Assembly (NCBI GenBank): GCA_900771365.1
Contig: CAAGNU010000352.1
Location: 1 to 26,279 of the forward strand
DNA length: 26,279 bases
Source: Bacteroidales bacterium
Lineage (GTDB): Bacteria > Bacteroidota > Bacteroidia > Bacteroidales > P3
Reading direction: 5' to 3'
A model generated the notes under the pieces. It was not told where the DNA came from, did not search any database, and saw nothing but the letters and a program-made list of their open reading frames with translations. A program made the position numbers and the translations under genes. Shown here piece after piece: positions 1-8,545 of this stretch (position 1 is its first letter; the number at the start of each line of letters is the position of its first letter).

Positions 1-112
1 AATTCGTTGCTTGATAGTAATTTACGGAAATTCACGTTTAATTCACGGCAATTTTCGTTTTAAATAATCAGAGGTTGCCAATTACAAATTATCCCTAACA
101 CCGCCCTTCCTC

Positions 113-213
113 CGCCGTAAGTCCGAGGTAGCTCCGACGTAGGTCCGAGGCTTCTTCGCCCTTTTGTCGGACCTACCTCGGAGCTACCTCGGAGCTACGG
201 CGAAGCTACGGCG
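113..213. repeat. 11-bp periodic repeat forming a long imperfect hairpin
   Basis: Positions 113-148 and 167-202 are reverse complements over 36 bases with three mismatches, separated by an 18-base loop. Each arm is made of roughly 11-bp units: TCCGnnGTAGn on the left, and CTACCTCGGAG, then CTACGGCGAAG on the right. The element lies just downstream of the minus-strand radical SAM gene and could form a stable RNA or DNA hairpin. No T-run follows on either strand, so it is not a textbook terminator. The rest of positions 1-226 shows no gene, only an AT-rich stretch with ATTCACG motifs. Confidence 0.75.
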
Positions 214-226
214 AGTCTTGAAGGCT

Positions 227-1123
227 TCATGCGTTCTCGATCAGACGCTTCACCTCTTCGGCTTTCACGGGGCTTCCGTCCTCGTGTCTCCAGCCTCTTT
301 CGGGGGCTGCCTGAAAGCGTGGAGGCACCTCGCTTACAAAGCGTTCCACAACAATGTCAGGTCGCAGCAATTGCAGGAAATCACGTACCAAGGCCACATA
401 TTCTGTGAGCGTAAAAGGCTCAGGCGCCCTACCCTCCTTGTATTCCTGCTCCATGACTGTACCTTTGAGGATTTGCAGCTGATGGAGCTTGAGGCTGTCG
501 AGGGGCAGCTCGGAGAGGATGCGGGCCTCGGCAAGGATTTCCTCGCGACTCTCGCCTGGGAGGCCTATGATGAGGTGCCCGCCACAGGCGATACCCCGCC
601 CAGCCGTGGCTCGTATGGCCCGCTCAGTACAGGTGAAATCATGCCCCCTGCGGACTCGTTCAAGGGTTTTGTCATAACAGCTCTCAATGCCGTACTCCAC
701 CATGATATAATGTTCCTTGGCGAGGGTGGCGAGGTAGTCCAGCTTCTCCTCATCCACACAGTCGGGCCTCGTACCTATCACCAGCCCTTCTATGGCGGGA
801 TGAGACAAGGCTTCCTCGTATCGTTCCTTTAAAGCAGATAATGGTGCGTATGTATTGCTATATGCTTGGAAATATGCTAAATAGCCGCACTCTCCACGAT
901 ACCTGTTACGATGAAAGGCGATACCTTCTTCAATCTGTTGCATGATGTCCTTCCTCGGAGAGCAATAGGCAGGATTAAAAGCCAAATTATTGCAGAAAGT
1001 GCATCCCTCTCTACCTAAGGTTCCGTCACGATTAGGACATGAGAAGCCTGCGTCAATAGTCAGCTTCTGCATCCTCTTTCCGAAGTGTTCTCGGCAGTAC
1101 TGGTTATACGTTTTATATTTCAT
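227..1123 (-). CDS. TIGR01212-family radical SAM protein (YhcC/YtqA-like)
   Basis: This 298-residue protein matches the YhcC/YtqA radical SAM family in length and in its N-terminal pattern. Cysteines at about residues 29, 41 and 44 (CPNRDGTLGREGCTFC) would bind the 4Fe-4S cluster that cleaves S-adenosylmethionine. Further family signatures are the YFQAYSNTYAP segment, GTRPDCVD, the YGIES segment and GGHLIIGLPGE. A GTG lies one codon upstream, but the ATG at 1123 is the natural start. The substrate of this family is not firmly established, so only the enzyme class is named. The gene stands alone on the minus strand, divergent from sppA, with the hairpin repeat at 113-213 behind its stop codon. 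I saw no clear TAnnTTTG promoter in front of it. Confidence 0.93.
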   Translation of the reverse strand: MKYKTYNQYCREHFGKRMQKLTIDAGFSCPNRDGTLGREGCTFCNNLAFNPAYCSPRKDIMQQIEEGIAFHRNRYRGECGYLAYFQAYSNTYAPLSALKERYEEALSHPAIEGLVIGTRPDCVDEEKLDYLATLAKEHYIMVEYGIESCYDKTLERVRRGHDFTCTERAIRATAGRGIACGGHLIIGLPGESREEILAEARILSELPLDSLKLHQLQILKGTVMEQEYKEGRAPEPFTLTEYVALVRDFLQLLRPDIVVERFVSEVPPRFQAAPERGWRHEDGSPVKAEEVKRLIENA

Positions 1124-1240
1124 CACGTTAGTAACGACTACTACCGACTTTTATTGCCCTTCGGCCAATTGATTCATGCCGTATTCCGCCCTAATTCTTA
1201 ATTATCAATTTTCAATTATCAATTAATTCATTTTTTTTCG

Positions 1241-1248
1241 TATCTTTG
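1241..1248 (+). promoter_or_regulatory. Bacteroidota -7 promoter box for sppA
   Basis: TATCTTTG matches the Bacteroidota -7 consensus TAnnTTTG. The region upstream is AT-rich but has no clear TTTG -33 box. The sppA start codon lies about 120 bases downstream. The intervening leader contains a hairpin: TGAAATG at 1314-1320 pairs with CATTTCA at 1333-1339, and GTGAAT pairs with ATTCAC just outside it. Confidence 0.6.
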
Positions 1249-1370
1249 CATTTTGATTTGGACATATCCGTTTTTGTATAACAAACTATATATTAATAAG
1301 TGAATGGCGAAAACTGAAATGTGGCTGCTGCTCATTTCACTATTCACAATTCACATTTCACTAAAATAAC

Positions 1371-3158
1371 ATGAGCAAGAAAGAGAACAAACCTCTGGGT
1401 TTTGGTAAAACAATGTTAGCCTCGGCTGTGGGCGTCATCATCGCCTTCGCCGTGGTAAATCTCATCACATCTCTAATCTTTATGGCCCTCATCGCCTCGG
1501 CTGTGAAGAGCACCTCTGAGACCGCCTCCACACCCATCGTGGGCGACAACCTCGCCGTGGAACTCGACCTCACGCAGCCCGTGACCGAACGCACCCCAAG
1601 CGAGTTCATGACCCTCTTCAGCCAGGGCGGCGGCACCAGTATCGAACAGCTCCTCGCCGCTATCGACAACGCCGCAACCGACAGCCGCGTGAACGCCCTC
1701 TACCTCCACCTCGGCGGCAGCAGCCTCGCCTGGGCTCAGGCCGAAGAGCTCCAAGAGGCTCTCACCCGTTTCCGCAAGGAGTGCAAGAAACCCATCATCG
1801 CCTATGGCGAATCCTACTCCCAGCCCGAATACTTCCTCGCCACCATGGCCGACAAGATTGCCGTCCACCCCTCGGGCGTCGTCGATTTCCGCGGCATGGG
1901 CGCCGAGGTGATGTTCTACAAGGGCCTCCTCGACAAGCTGGGCGTCCACATGGAGCTCATCCGCCCCGTGTCCTGTGCCTATAAGAGTGCCGGCGAGACC
2001 TACGTCCGCACCGATATGAGCGACGCCAACCGCGAGCAGGTGCGTTCCTACATCAACAGCATCTGGGACTATGCCGTCAGCGTGATGGCTGAAAATCGCA
2101 AGCTCTCGGCCGACAGTCTCAACGCTATCGCCGACCAGCTCATCGGCCTCCTGCCCGCCGACGCTAAGAACGCCGGCCTCGTCGATACCCTCTGCTTCTC
2201 CCAAGACATCAAGCTGATGCTGAAGAGCAACTATAAGGCCTCTAAGATTGTCAAGGCAAACCGCTACGCCAAGAGCCTCACAAAGAACGACAAGGACTTG
2301 CGTATCGCCATCATCTATGCTGAGGGCGACGTGGTGCCTGGCAAGGGCGACGGCACCCAGGTGGCCGTCTTCGGCGACGATATCGTCAAGGCGCTCAACG
2401 AAGCCGCCAAGGACAAAAAGGTGAAGGCCATCGTGCTGCGCGTCAACTCCCCGGGAGGTGCCGTTACCGCTTCTGAATCTATGACCCACGCCGTGGTCGA
2501 GGCCAAGAAGGTGAAGCCTGTCATCATCTCCATGAGCGGCCTCGCAGCCAGCGCAGGCTATGAGATCTCCTGCTTCGGCACCAAGATTGTGGCACACCCC
2601 ACCACCCTCACGGGCAGCATCGGCGTCTTCGCCACCATCCCCGAAGTAGGCACCCTCCTGCGCCAGAAGCTCGGCATCACCACCGATACCGTCATGACCA
2701 ACAAGAACAGCACAGGCCTCTCGCTCTACCGCCCGCTTTCCAAGGATGCTCGCGCCATGATGCAGAAGAATGTGGAGGAGTTCTACATCACCTTCACCCA
2801 GCGCGTGGCTGACGGACGCGGCCTCTCTCGCGAATATATCGACAGCATCGCCCGCGGACGCGTCTGGACAGGCCTTCAGGCCAAGGAGATAGGCCTCGTC
2901 GATACCCTCGGCGGCCTCACCCTCGCCCTCCATATCGCAGCCGAGGAAGCCAAAGTCGATTTCGACGAATGCAGCATCAAGACCTACCCCGCCGAGAAGA
3001 GTGCATGGGAGCAGCTCACCACCCACCTCAGCAATAGCGAGGACGAAGAGGTGCGTGCACGTCTCAACGCCTTCATCCCCTTCTATAGCGAACTGGAAGC
3101 CTGGTCCACCATGGAGCCTCTCCAAGCCCGCATCCCCTTCGCCATCAGGATAGAATAA
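1371..3158 (+). CDS. sppA: Signal peptide peptidase SppA, long (67K) type
   Basis: This is a 595-residue membrane-anchored serine protease with the duplicated S49 peptidase layout, which degrades signal peptides left in the membrane after secretion. One hydrophobic segment at about residues 15-45 anchors it. The N-terminal domain carries the probable catalytic lysine, K205, in AYKSAGETYVRTD. The C-terminal domain carries the probable nucleophile S394 in SGLAASAGYEIS, with the NSPGG oxyanion segment near residues 359-363. The length agrees with E. coli-type SppA (about 600 residues). The start follows an AT-rich leader with ATTCAC repeats. The gene is first in a plus-strand run followed by topB (106-bp gap), truA and prmA. 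Codon use favours C-ending codons strongly, which creates a long spurious antisense reading frame. Confidence 0.95.
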   Translation: MSKKENKPLGFGKTMLASAVGVIIAFAVVNLITSLIFMALIASAVKSTSETASTPIVGDNLAVELDLTQPVTERTPSEFMTLFSQGGGTSIEQLLAAIDNAATDSRVNALYLHLGGSSLAWAQAEELQEALTRFRKECKKPIIAYGESYSQPEYFLATMADKIAVHPSGVVDFRGMGAEVMFYKGLLDKLGVHMELIRPVSCAYKSAGETYVRTDMSDANREQVRSYINSIWDYAVSVMAENRKLSADSLNAIADQLIGLLPADAKNAGLVDTLCFSQDIKLMLKSNYKASKIVKANRYAKSLTKNDKDLRIAIIYAEGDVVPGKGDGTQVAVFGDDIVKALNEAAKDKKVKAIVLRVNSPGGAVTASESMTHAVVEAKKVKPVIISMSGLAASAGYEISCFGTKIVAHPTTLTGSIGVFATIPEVGTLLRQKLGITTDTVMTNKNSTGLSLYRPLSKDARAMMQKNVEEFYITFTQRVADGRGLSREYIDSIARGRVWTGLQAKEIGLVDTLGGLTLALHIAAEEAKVDFDECSIKTYPAEKSAWEQLTTHLSNSEDEEVRARLNAFIPFYSELEAWSTMEPLQARIPFAIRIE

Positions 3159-3264
3159 TGAGTTTTGAATAATGAATGATAAAGTATTGGATACAGAATA
3201 ACGAGTAAAGACGGCAACCGCCCACTCATTATTAATTATTCATTACTCAAAAACTAAAAACTCC
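3159..3264. repeat. AT-rich paired repeats between sppA and topB
   Basis: After the sppA stop there are repeats of the type GAATAATGA. Before the topB start there are complementary-looking repeats of the type TCATTATTAATTATTCATTA. The two groups could pair imperfectly. The same arrangement, with A-rich direct repeats after a stop and their complement before the next start, recurs at other gene boundaries in this window. Confidence 0.5.
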
Positions 3265-5214
3265 ATGATCGTCTGCATAGCCGAGAAGCCCTCCGTGGCA
3301 AAAGATATAGCTCGCATACTGGGTGCCACCACCCAGCATGAGGGCTATATGGAGGGCAACGGCTATCAGATAACCTGGACCTACGGACATCTCTGCACCC
3401 TCAAAGAGCCGCACGATTACACCCCTTGGTGGCGCTCATGGGAACTCGACACCCTCCCCATGATACCCGAACGCTTCGGCATCAAGCTCATCAACAACGA
3501 TGGCTACGAGCGCCAGTTCAACACCATCAAACGCCTCATGCAGGCCGCAGACGGCATCATCAACTGCGGTGATGCCGGCCAAGAGGGCGAGCTCATCCAG
3601 CGATGGGTGATGCAGCGTGCGCAGCCCTCCTGCCCCGTGCAAAGGCTCTGGATTTCCTCCATGACCGATGAGGCCATCCGCGAGGGCTTTTCCAAGCTCA
3701 AGCCACAGGACGAATACCAGTCGCTCTACGAAGCCGGTCTCTGCCGTGCTATCGGCGACTGGCTCCTCGGCATGAACGCCACACGGCTCTACACCCTCAA
3801 ATACAGACAGATGCCGCGGCAGGTACTTTCCATAGGCCGCGTGCAAACCCCTACGCTGGCCATGATTGTGAACCGCCAGCTCGAAATCAACAACTTCAAA
3901 CCCGAGCAGTACTGGGTGCTCTCCACCATCTACCGCGACACCCTCTTCTCCCTCAAGCAGAGTGAGAAAGAGGACGAGGAGGGCTCACAGGACAGCCGCG
4001 GACGCATCACCTCCGAGGAGGAAGGCCGCAAGGCTTTCGAGCGCATCAAGGACCGCGACTTCGAGGTCACCAGCATCTCGCAGAAGGCCGGCAACGAGGC
4101 TCCGCCACGTCTTTTCGACCTCACCAGCCTCCAGGTGGAATGCAACAAGAAGTTCTCCTTCTCGGCCGACGAGACTCTCAAATACATCCAGAGCCTCTAC
4201 GAGAAGAAGTTCACCACATACCCCCGCGTTGATACCACCTTTCTGAGCGACGACATCTACCCTAAGTGCCCGCAGATCCTGCAAGGACTACAACCTTACG
4301 CACCGCTCATACAGCCCCTTATGGGCACCAAACTAAAGAAAAGCAAGAAGGTCTTCGACTCCTCCAAGGTGACCGACCACCACGCCATCATCCCTACGGG
4401 CATGAACCCCGCAAACGGCGACATGACGCTCAACGAGAAGAAGGTCTTCGACCTCATAGCCCGCCGCTTCATCGCCGCCTTCTACCCCGACTGCAAATTC
4501 TCCACCACCACCGTCCTCGGCAAGGTGGAGACCGAGGATGTCTCTCCCGAAGGCAAGACCAAGAAGGGCAAGATGGAGTTCAAAGCCTCGGGCAAGCAGA
4601 TATTGGAGCAGGGCTGGCGCGACGTCTTTGCCTGGGGCCATGCCGCCAAAGAGGTTATCACCGACGACGAGGGCAAGAAGGAGGAGGAAGAGAAGACCCT
4701 GCCCGCCTTCGTAAAGGGCGAGCGAGGCCCTCATACCCCCACCCTCGCCGAAAAATGGACGCAGCCGCCCAAACCCTATACCGAAGCCACGCTGCTTCGC
4801 GCCATGGAGACGGCTGGCAAGACCGTGAACGATGACGAGCTCCGCGACGCCTTGAAAGAGAACGGCATAGGACGCCCCTCGACACGTGCCGCCATCATCG
4901 AAACCCTCTTCAAACGCAACTACATCCGCAAGGAACACAAGTCGCTCATCGCCACCGATACCGGCATAGACCTCATCAGCATCATCCGCGAAGACCTCCT
5001 CAAGAGCGCCGAGCTCACCGGACAATGGGAGAAGAAGCTCCGCGAGATTGAAGCACACCAATACGATGCCCGCCAGTTCATATTCGAACTCAAGCAGATG
5101 GTATGGCAGATTGTGCAAGAGGTGAAATGCGACACCAGCAACCGCCGCGTTGCCGCCATCCAACCCGCCCCAGAGCCCGCGCCAAAGAACAAGAAAACCG
5201 CCAAGAAAGAATAG
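3265..5214 (+). CDS. topB: DNA topoisomerase III
   Basis: This 649-residue type IA topoisomerase would pass single DNA strands to remove supercoils and resolve recombination or replication intermediates. The N-terminal Toprim domain begins with IAEKPSVAKDIA (residues 5-16), and its acidic metal-binding motif is GDAGQEGELI around D103. The catalytic tyrosine is Y319 in TYPRVDTTFLSDD. Later family motifs include DHHAIIPTG and GIGRPSTRAAIIETL. The C-terminus ends soon after the core with a short basic tail and no zinc-finger cysteines. It lies between sppA and truA, with only 9 bases between its stop and the ATG assigned to truA, which suggests translational coupling. It shows no sign of lying on a mobile element, unlike many Bacteroidales topB copies. 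Confidence 0.96.
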   Translation: MIVCIAEKPSVAKDIARILGATTQHEGYMEGNGYQITWTYGHLCTLKEPHDYTPWWRSWELDTLPMIPERFGIKLINNDGYERQFNTIKRLMQAADGIINCGDAGQEGELIQRWVMQRAQPSCPVQRLWISSMTDEAIREGFSKLKPQDEYQSLYEAGLCRAIGDWLLGMNATRLYTLKYRQMPRQVLSIGRVQTPTLAMIVNRQLEINNFKPEQYWVLSTIYRDTLFSLKQSEKEDEEGSQDSRGRITSEEEGRKAFERIKDRDFEVTSISQKAGNEAPPRLFDLTSLQVECNKKFSFSADETLKYIQSLYEKKFTTYPRVDTTFLSDDIYPKCPQILQGLQPYAPLIQPLMGTKLKKSKKVFDSSKVTDHHAIIPTGMNPANGDMTLNEKKVFDLIARRFIAAFYPDCKFSTTTVLGKVETEDVSPEGKTKKGKMEFKASGKQILEQGWRDVFAWGHAAKEVITDDEGKKEEEEKTLPAFVKGERGPHTPTLAEKWTQPPKPYTEATLLRAMETAGKTVNDDELRDALKENGIGRPSTRAAIIETLFKRNYIRKEHKSLIATDTGIDLISIIREDLLKSAELTGQWEKKLREIEAHQYDARQFIFELKQMVWQIVQEVKCDTSNRRVAAIQPAPEPAPKNKKTAKKE

Positions 5215-5223
5215 CATACCGAT

Positions 5224-6135
5224 ATGAACGACGACAAGTGCAACATAGTGACCGGCAACCAAGCGGGAGCAGAGCGAAAGCTTGCTTTAGCCATGCCGAA
5301 CGCAGAAGCCGGCAGCGAAGCCAATAATGAGGCGGCGGCCAATTCTCAATTCTCAATTCTCAATTCTCAATTCAACAGGTACTTCATCCATCTGGCATAC
5401 AACGGCACCAACTACTGCGGCTGGCAGACACAGCCCGACCTGCCCACCGTTCAACTCACTCTCGAAAACGCCCTCTCTACCCTCCTGCGCCAGCCTGTGG
5501 CCATCGTGGGCTGCGGAAGAACCGACACAGGCGTACATGCTAGCGACTTCTACGCCCACTTTTCCCTCCCCGAGGAGAACAGGATTGCCGACTGCCAGCA
5601 GCTGGTCTTCAAGCTCAACAGCTTCCTGCCTGCCGACATCGCCATCTTCGACATCTTTCCCGTCAAGCACAACGCCCACGCCCGTTTCGACGCCACAGCC
5701 CGCACCTATCAGTACCACGTGAGCGACCGCCGACTCCCCTTCAAGCAAGGGCTCTACAGCCGCATCTATTTCCGCCCCGACATCGACCTCATGAACCAGG
5801 GTGCCAAGATACTGATGGAATACGAGGACTTCACCTCTTTCGCCAAGCTCCACACCCAGGTCAAGACCAACATCTGCCACCTCAGCGAGGCTCATTGGGA
5901 CACCATGGATGACGAATGGGTTTTCACCATTCGCAGCAACCGCTTCCTCCGCAACATGGTGCGCTCCGTGACGGGAACGCTCCTCGACGTGGGAAGAGGC
6001 AAGCTCTCGCTCGACGGCCTCCGCGACATCATCGAACGCAAAGACCGCTGTGTCGCAGGCGTTTCCATGCCTCCGCAAGGTCTCTTCCTCATGAACGTGG
6101 AGTACAACTTTGAGGAACTAAAAATTGAAAATTAA
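5224..6135 (+). CDS. truA: tRNA pseudouridine(38-40) synthase TruA
   Basis: TruA converts uridines 38-40 of the tRNA anticodon arm to pseudouridine. The catalytic aspartate is D101 in CGRTDTGVHA, and further family segments are YFIHLAYNGTNYCGWQ, FDATARTYQYH and RSNRFLRNMVRS. The conserved core begins near residue 51, so the ATG at 5224 gives an unusual extension of about 50 residues. Part of that extension (NSQFSILNSQF) is read from an iterated AATTCTC repeat at 5341-5372. An ATG at 5293 is the other candidate, and no ATG lies right at the core boundary. The C-terminal tail (ELKIEN) is also read from an AT-rich intergenic-type repeat. The gene follows topB by 9 bases and precedes prmA by 34 bases. 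Confidence 0.93.
   Translation: MNDDKCNIVTGNQAGAERKLALAMPNAEAGSEANNEAAANSQFSILNSQFNRYFIHLAYNGTNYCGWQTQPDLPTVQLTLENALSTLLRQPVAIVGCGRTDTGVHASDFYAHFSLPEENRIADCQQLVFKLNSFLPADIAIFDIFPVKHNAHARFDATARTYQYHVSDRRLPFKQGLYSRIYFRPDIDLMNQGAKILMEYEDFTSFAKLHTQVKTNICHLSEAHWDTMDDEWVFTIRSNRFLRNMVRSVTGTLLDVGRGKLSLDGLRDIIERKDRCVAGVSMPPQGLFLMNVEYNFEELKIEN
5269..5372. repeat. Repeat element read through by the 5' end of truA
   Basis: This segment joins a GC-rich stretch (AGCGAAAGCTTGCTTTAGCC and following bases) to four tandem copies of a 7-base AATTCTC unit ending at 5372. It looks like intergenic repeat material of the kind seen elsewhere in the window, yet it stays open in the truA frame. Confidence 0.6.
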
Positions 6136-6169
6136 CAGCCACCACCTAATATAATTCACAATTCACTTT

Positions 6170-7018
6170 ATGAGATATATCGAAGTTATCATAACCCTAT
6201 CCCAAACTGAGCCCGCACGCGACATCCTCGTGGATGCGCTGGGGAACGAAGGTCCTTACGACAGTTTCATGGAGACCCCAGACGGACTCAAGGCATACGT
6301 TCCCGAGACGGATTTTGATGAGGCGTGGCTCAAAGATCAGCTCGCAGAGATAGCATCATTTGCGACAGCCTCCTACACCTTCGAGGCCATGCCAGACAAG
6401 AACTGGAACGAGGAATGGGAGAAACAGCACAAGCCCGTGCTGGTCGAAGCCGACAACGGCAGCCGCATCTGGGTACGTGCCCCCTTCCACGAGCACCGCA
6501 CAGACGTGGACTATGAGATTGAAATCGAGCCCAAAATGTCGTTCGGCACCGCTCATCACCAAACCACCTACATGATGCTCTCCTACCTCGCCGAGCTGCC
6601 CCTGCAGGGCCTCAGCGTCCTCGATATGGGCTGCGGCACGGCCGTCCTCGCTATCCTCGCCAAGATGCGCGGCGCCGCCAAAGTCGAAGCTATCGACATC
6701 GACGAATGGGCCTATGAGAACGCCCTTGAGAACGCACAGCGCAACAACGTCGAACTCGACATCCACATCGGCGATGCCTCGCTGCTCACCCCCGACAAGC
6801 GCTTCGATCTCATCATTGCCAACATCAATCGTAACATCCTCCTCAACGACATGGCCGCCTACGCCGCCGTCCTCAACCTCGGCGGCACGCTCCTCCTCAG
6901 CGGCTTCTACGAGAGCGACGTCCCCGTGCTCGTCGAACACGCCCAGACGCTCGGCCTCGTCCTTGAGCAGAAAAAGAGCCGCCAGACATGGTGCGCCATC
7001 CGTCTTATAAAGCATTGA
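6170..7018 (+). CDS. prmA: Ribosomal protein L11 methyltransferase PrmA
   Basis: This 282-residue protein would trimethylate ribosomal protein L11 using S-adenosylmethionine. The N-terminal substrate-binding domain (residues 1 to about 90) begins RYIEVIITL. The Rossmann-fold methyltransferase core has motif I LDMGCGTAVLAI at 151-162, the acidic residue of AIDID at 174-178 that contacts SAM ribose, and the ANINRNILL segment at 217-225, which corresponds to the family's catalytic motif IV. The segment MSFGTAHHQTT at 123-133 is typical of PrmA. It is the last gene of the plus-strand run sppA-topB-truA-prmA and is followed within 30 bases by a strong intrinsic terminator. Confidence 0.95.
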   Translation: MRYIEVIITLSQTEPARDILVDALGNEGPYDSFMETPDGLKAYVPETDFDEAWLKDQLAEIASFATASYTFEAMPDKNWNEEWEKQHKPVLVEADNGSRIWVRAPFHEHRTDVDYEIEIEPKMSFGTAHHQTTYMMLSYLAELPLQGLSVLDMGCGTAVLAILAKMRGAAKVEAIDIDEWAYENALENAQRNNVELDIHIGDASLLTPDKRFDLIIANINRNILLNDMAAYAAVLNLGGTLLLSGFYESDVPVLVEHAQTLGLVLEQKKSRQTWCAIRLIKH

Positions 7019-7043
7019 AGCAAAGCACTATAGCACTACCATG

Positions 7044-7077
7044 AATACGGAACGAGACTGGCTCGTTCCGTATTTTT
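7044..7077 (+). terminator. Intrinsic terminator of prmA
   Basis: A perfect stem of 13 bp (7044-7056 with 7062-7074) encloses a 5-base loop and runs into TTTTT at 7073-7077. Its position directly after prmA on the same strand supports a Rho-independent terminator. Confidence 0.85.
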
Positions 7078-7105
7078 CATCTCCAAATCGAAATAAAAAT
7101 GCTAC

Positions 7106-7163
7106 CTCGCATCATTGCAAAGTCCATTTACAAAGCTGCAACGAAGTTTTGCAATGATGCGAG
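7106..7163. repeat. Perfect 16-bp inverted repeat between convergent genes
   Basis: CTCGCATCATTGCAAA at 7106-7121 and its exact complement at 7148-7163 enclose a 26-base loop. The element sits between the convergent prmA and CoA-transferase genes. Read on the minus strand it is followed about 8 bases later by a short T-run, so it may terminate the CoA-transferase transcript. The arms could also belong to a small palindromic mobile element. Confidence 0.7.
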
Positions 7164-7243
7164 ATAAAATTACATAAACGAGAGAACGTCATGCGAGAAT
7201 GCCGGCTCCCGTCCCAATTTAATGCCTAACATTGTCATCCCTC

Positions 7244-8545
7244 CTATCTGATGGATAGGAAGTGCATGCCGAAGCGTTCAAGTGCGGCCTTCTCCAACTC
7301 CTCACGAGCACTGGGATGGGCTATGCTGATGATGAGTCGGGCACGTTCCTGGAGGCTCTTGCCGTAGAGGTCTATGGCACCGTATTCCGTAACGATATAA
7401 TGCACCTGATTGCGAGTGGTGACCACGCCTGCACCTTCGCTGAGGGTAGGTGCTATCTTGCTGACACCCTTGAGGGTTGCGGAAGGCATGGCGATGATGG
7501 CCTTGCCACCTTCGCTGAGGCACGCACCTTCGACGAAGTCAATCTGTCCGCCCACACCACTGTAGAATTTCGTCCCTAAGGAATCCGCACAAACCTGTCC
7601 CGTGAGGTCGATTTGCAAAGCCGAGTTGATAGCGCAGACCTTGGGATTGCGGGCGATGAGATGGGGGTCGTTTGTATATTTCACGTCCATCATATAGACG
7701 CCGGGATTGTCATCGATAAAGTCGTACAGCTGCTGCGAACCCATGCAGAAGGTGGAGACGATACGGCCACGGCGATAGCGTTTGTTCTGTCCCGTGACGG
7801 CGCCACATTCCACCAAGGGGAGGATGCCATCGGAAAACATTTCGGTGTGGATGCCGAGATTCTTGTGCTCAGTGAGCTGCGCGAGGACAGCGTTGGGGAT
7901 GGCACCGATACCCATTTGCAGACAGGCACCATCTTCGACCAAATCGGCCACCTGACGACCTATCTGCCGCTCCACATCGGTAGGCTCTGAGGGCGGCACA
8001 GTGATGAGGGGTGCGTTGTCCTCCACCCACACATCCACCCAGTCGGCGGGGATGACCGCGTTGCCCCATGTGCGGGGAACGTTGTTGTTCATCACAGCCA
8101 CGACGGTCTTGGCACATTCGATGGCGGCGAGGGTGGCATCCACGGAGGGACCGAGAGAGACGTAGCCGTGCCTATCCACAGGCGAGACCTGAATCATGGC
8201 CACGTCGCAGGGGAGTATCTTCTTTCTATAAAGTGCCTGAGTCTCACTAAGGAAGACGGGAATATAGTCGGCCCAGCCAGCTTGCACATCTTTGCGCACA
8301 TTGGCACCCACGAAGAACGATTGGGAGAAGAACACGCCGTTGAAACGTTCCTGAGTGTAGGGGGCGTTGCCCTCGGTGTGGAGATGATGGATACGGACGT
8401 TCTGCAACTCGCCGTTTTCGCCACGGCGACAGAGTGCGTCGGCTAATATCTGTGGGAAGCAGGAAACGCTGCTGAAATGGATGTGATCGCCACTCTTGAC
8501 GACCTTGACAGCCTCATCGGCCGATACAAAATGGATAGGTTTCAT
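7244..8545 (-). CDS. Acetyl-CoA hydrolase/transferase family protein (4-hydroxybutyrate CoA-transferase-like)
   Basis: The protein belongs to the family of acetyl-CoA hydrolases and CoA-transferases that move CoA between acetate and another acyl group such as 4-hydroxybutyrate, butyrate or succinate. I start it at MKPIHFVSADEAV (8545, 433 residues), the usual family length. An ATG at 8566 is possible, while the longer upstream frame has unrelated sequence. Visible family motifs are GIGAIP (212-217), GIHTEMFSDG (231-240), GVGGQIDF (330-337) and VTEYGAIDLYGKS (385-397). In the segment INSALQIDLTGQV, Q311 lies where I expect the catalytic glutamate of related enzymes. The exact substrate cannot be read from the sequence. 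The gene is divergent from the SulP gene and convergent with prmA. Confidence 0.9.
   Translation of the reverse strand: MKPIHFVSADEAVKVVKSGDHIHFSSVSCFPQILADALCRRGENGELQNVRIHHLHTEGNAPYTQERFNGVFFSQSFFVGANVRKDVQAGWADYIPVFLSETQALYRKKILPCDVAMIQVSPVDRHGYVSLGPSVDATLAAIECAKTVVAVMNNNVPRTWGNAVIPADWVDVWVEDNAPLITVPPSEPTDVERQIGRQVADLVEDGACLQMGIGAIPNAVLAQLTEHKNLGIHTEMFSDGILPLVECGAVTGQNKRYRRGRIVSTFCMGSQQLYDFIDDNPGVYMMDVKYTNDPHLIARNPKVCAINSALQIDLTGQVCADSLGTKFYSGVGGQIDFVEGACLSEGGKAIIAMPSATLKGVSKIAPTLSEGAGVVTTRNQVHYIVTEYGAIDLYGKSLQERARLIISIAHPSAREELEKAALERFGMHFLSIR

Noticed and set aside
164..832. 222-residue plus-strand frame over the radical SAM gene
   Set aside because: It is antisense to a well-supported radical SAM protein, begins inside a hairpin repeat and has no recognisable protein pattern.
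1473..3125. 550-residue open frame antisense to sppA
   Set aside because: Sense frame is an unmistakable SppA; C-ending codon bias keeps the antisense frame open. The antisense product is low-complexity (rich in G, A, E, H, D) with no family pattern.
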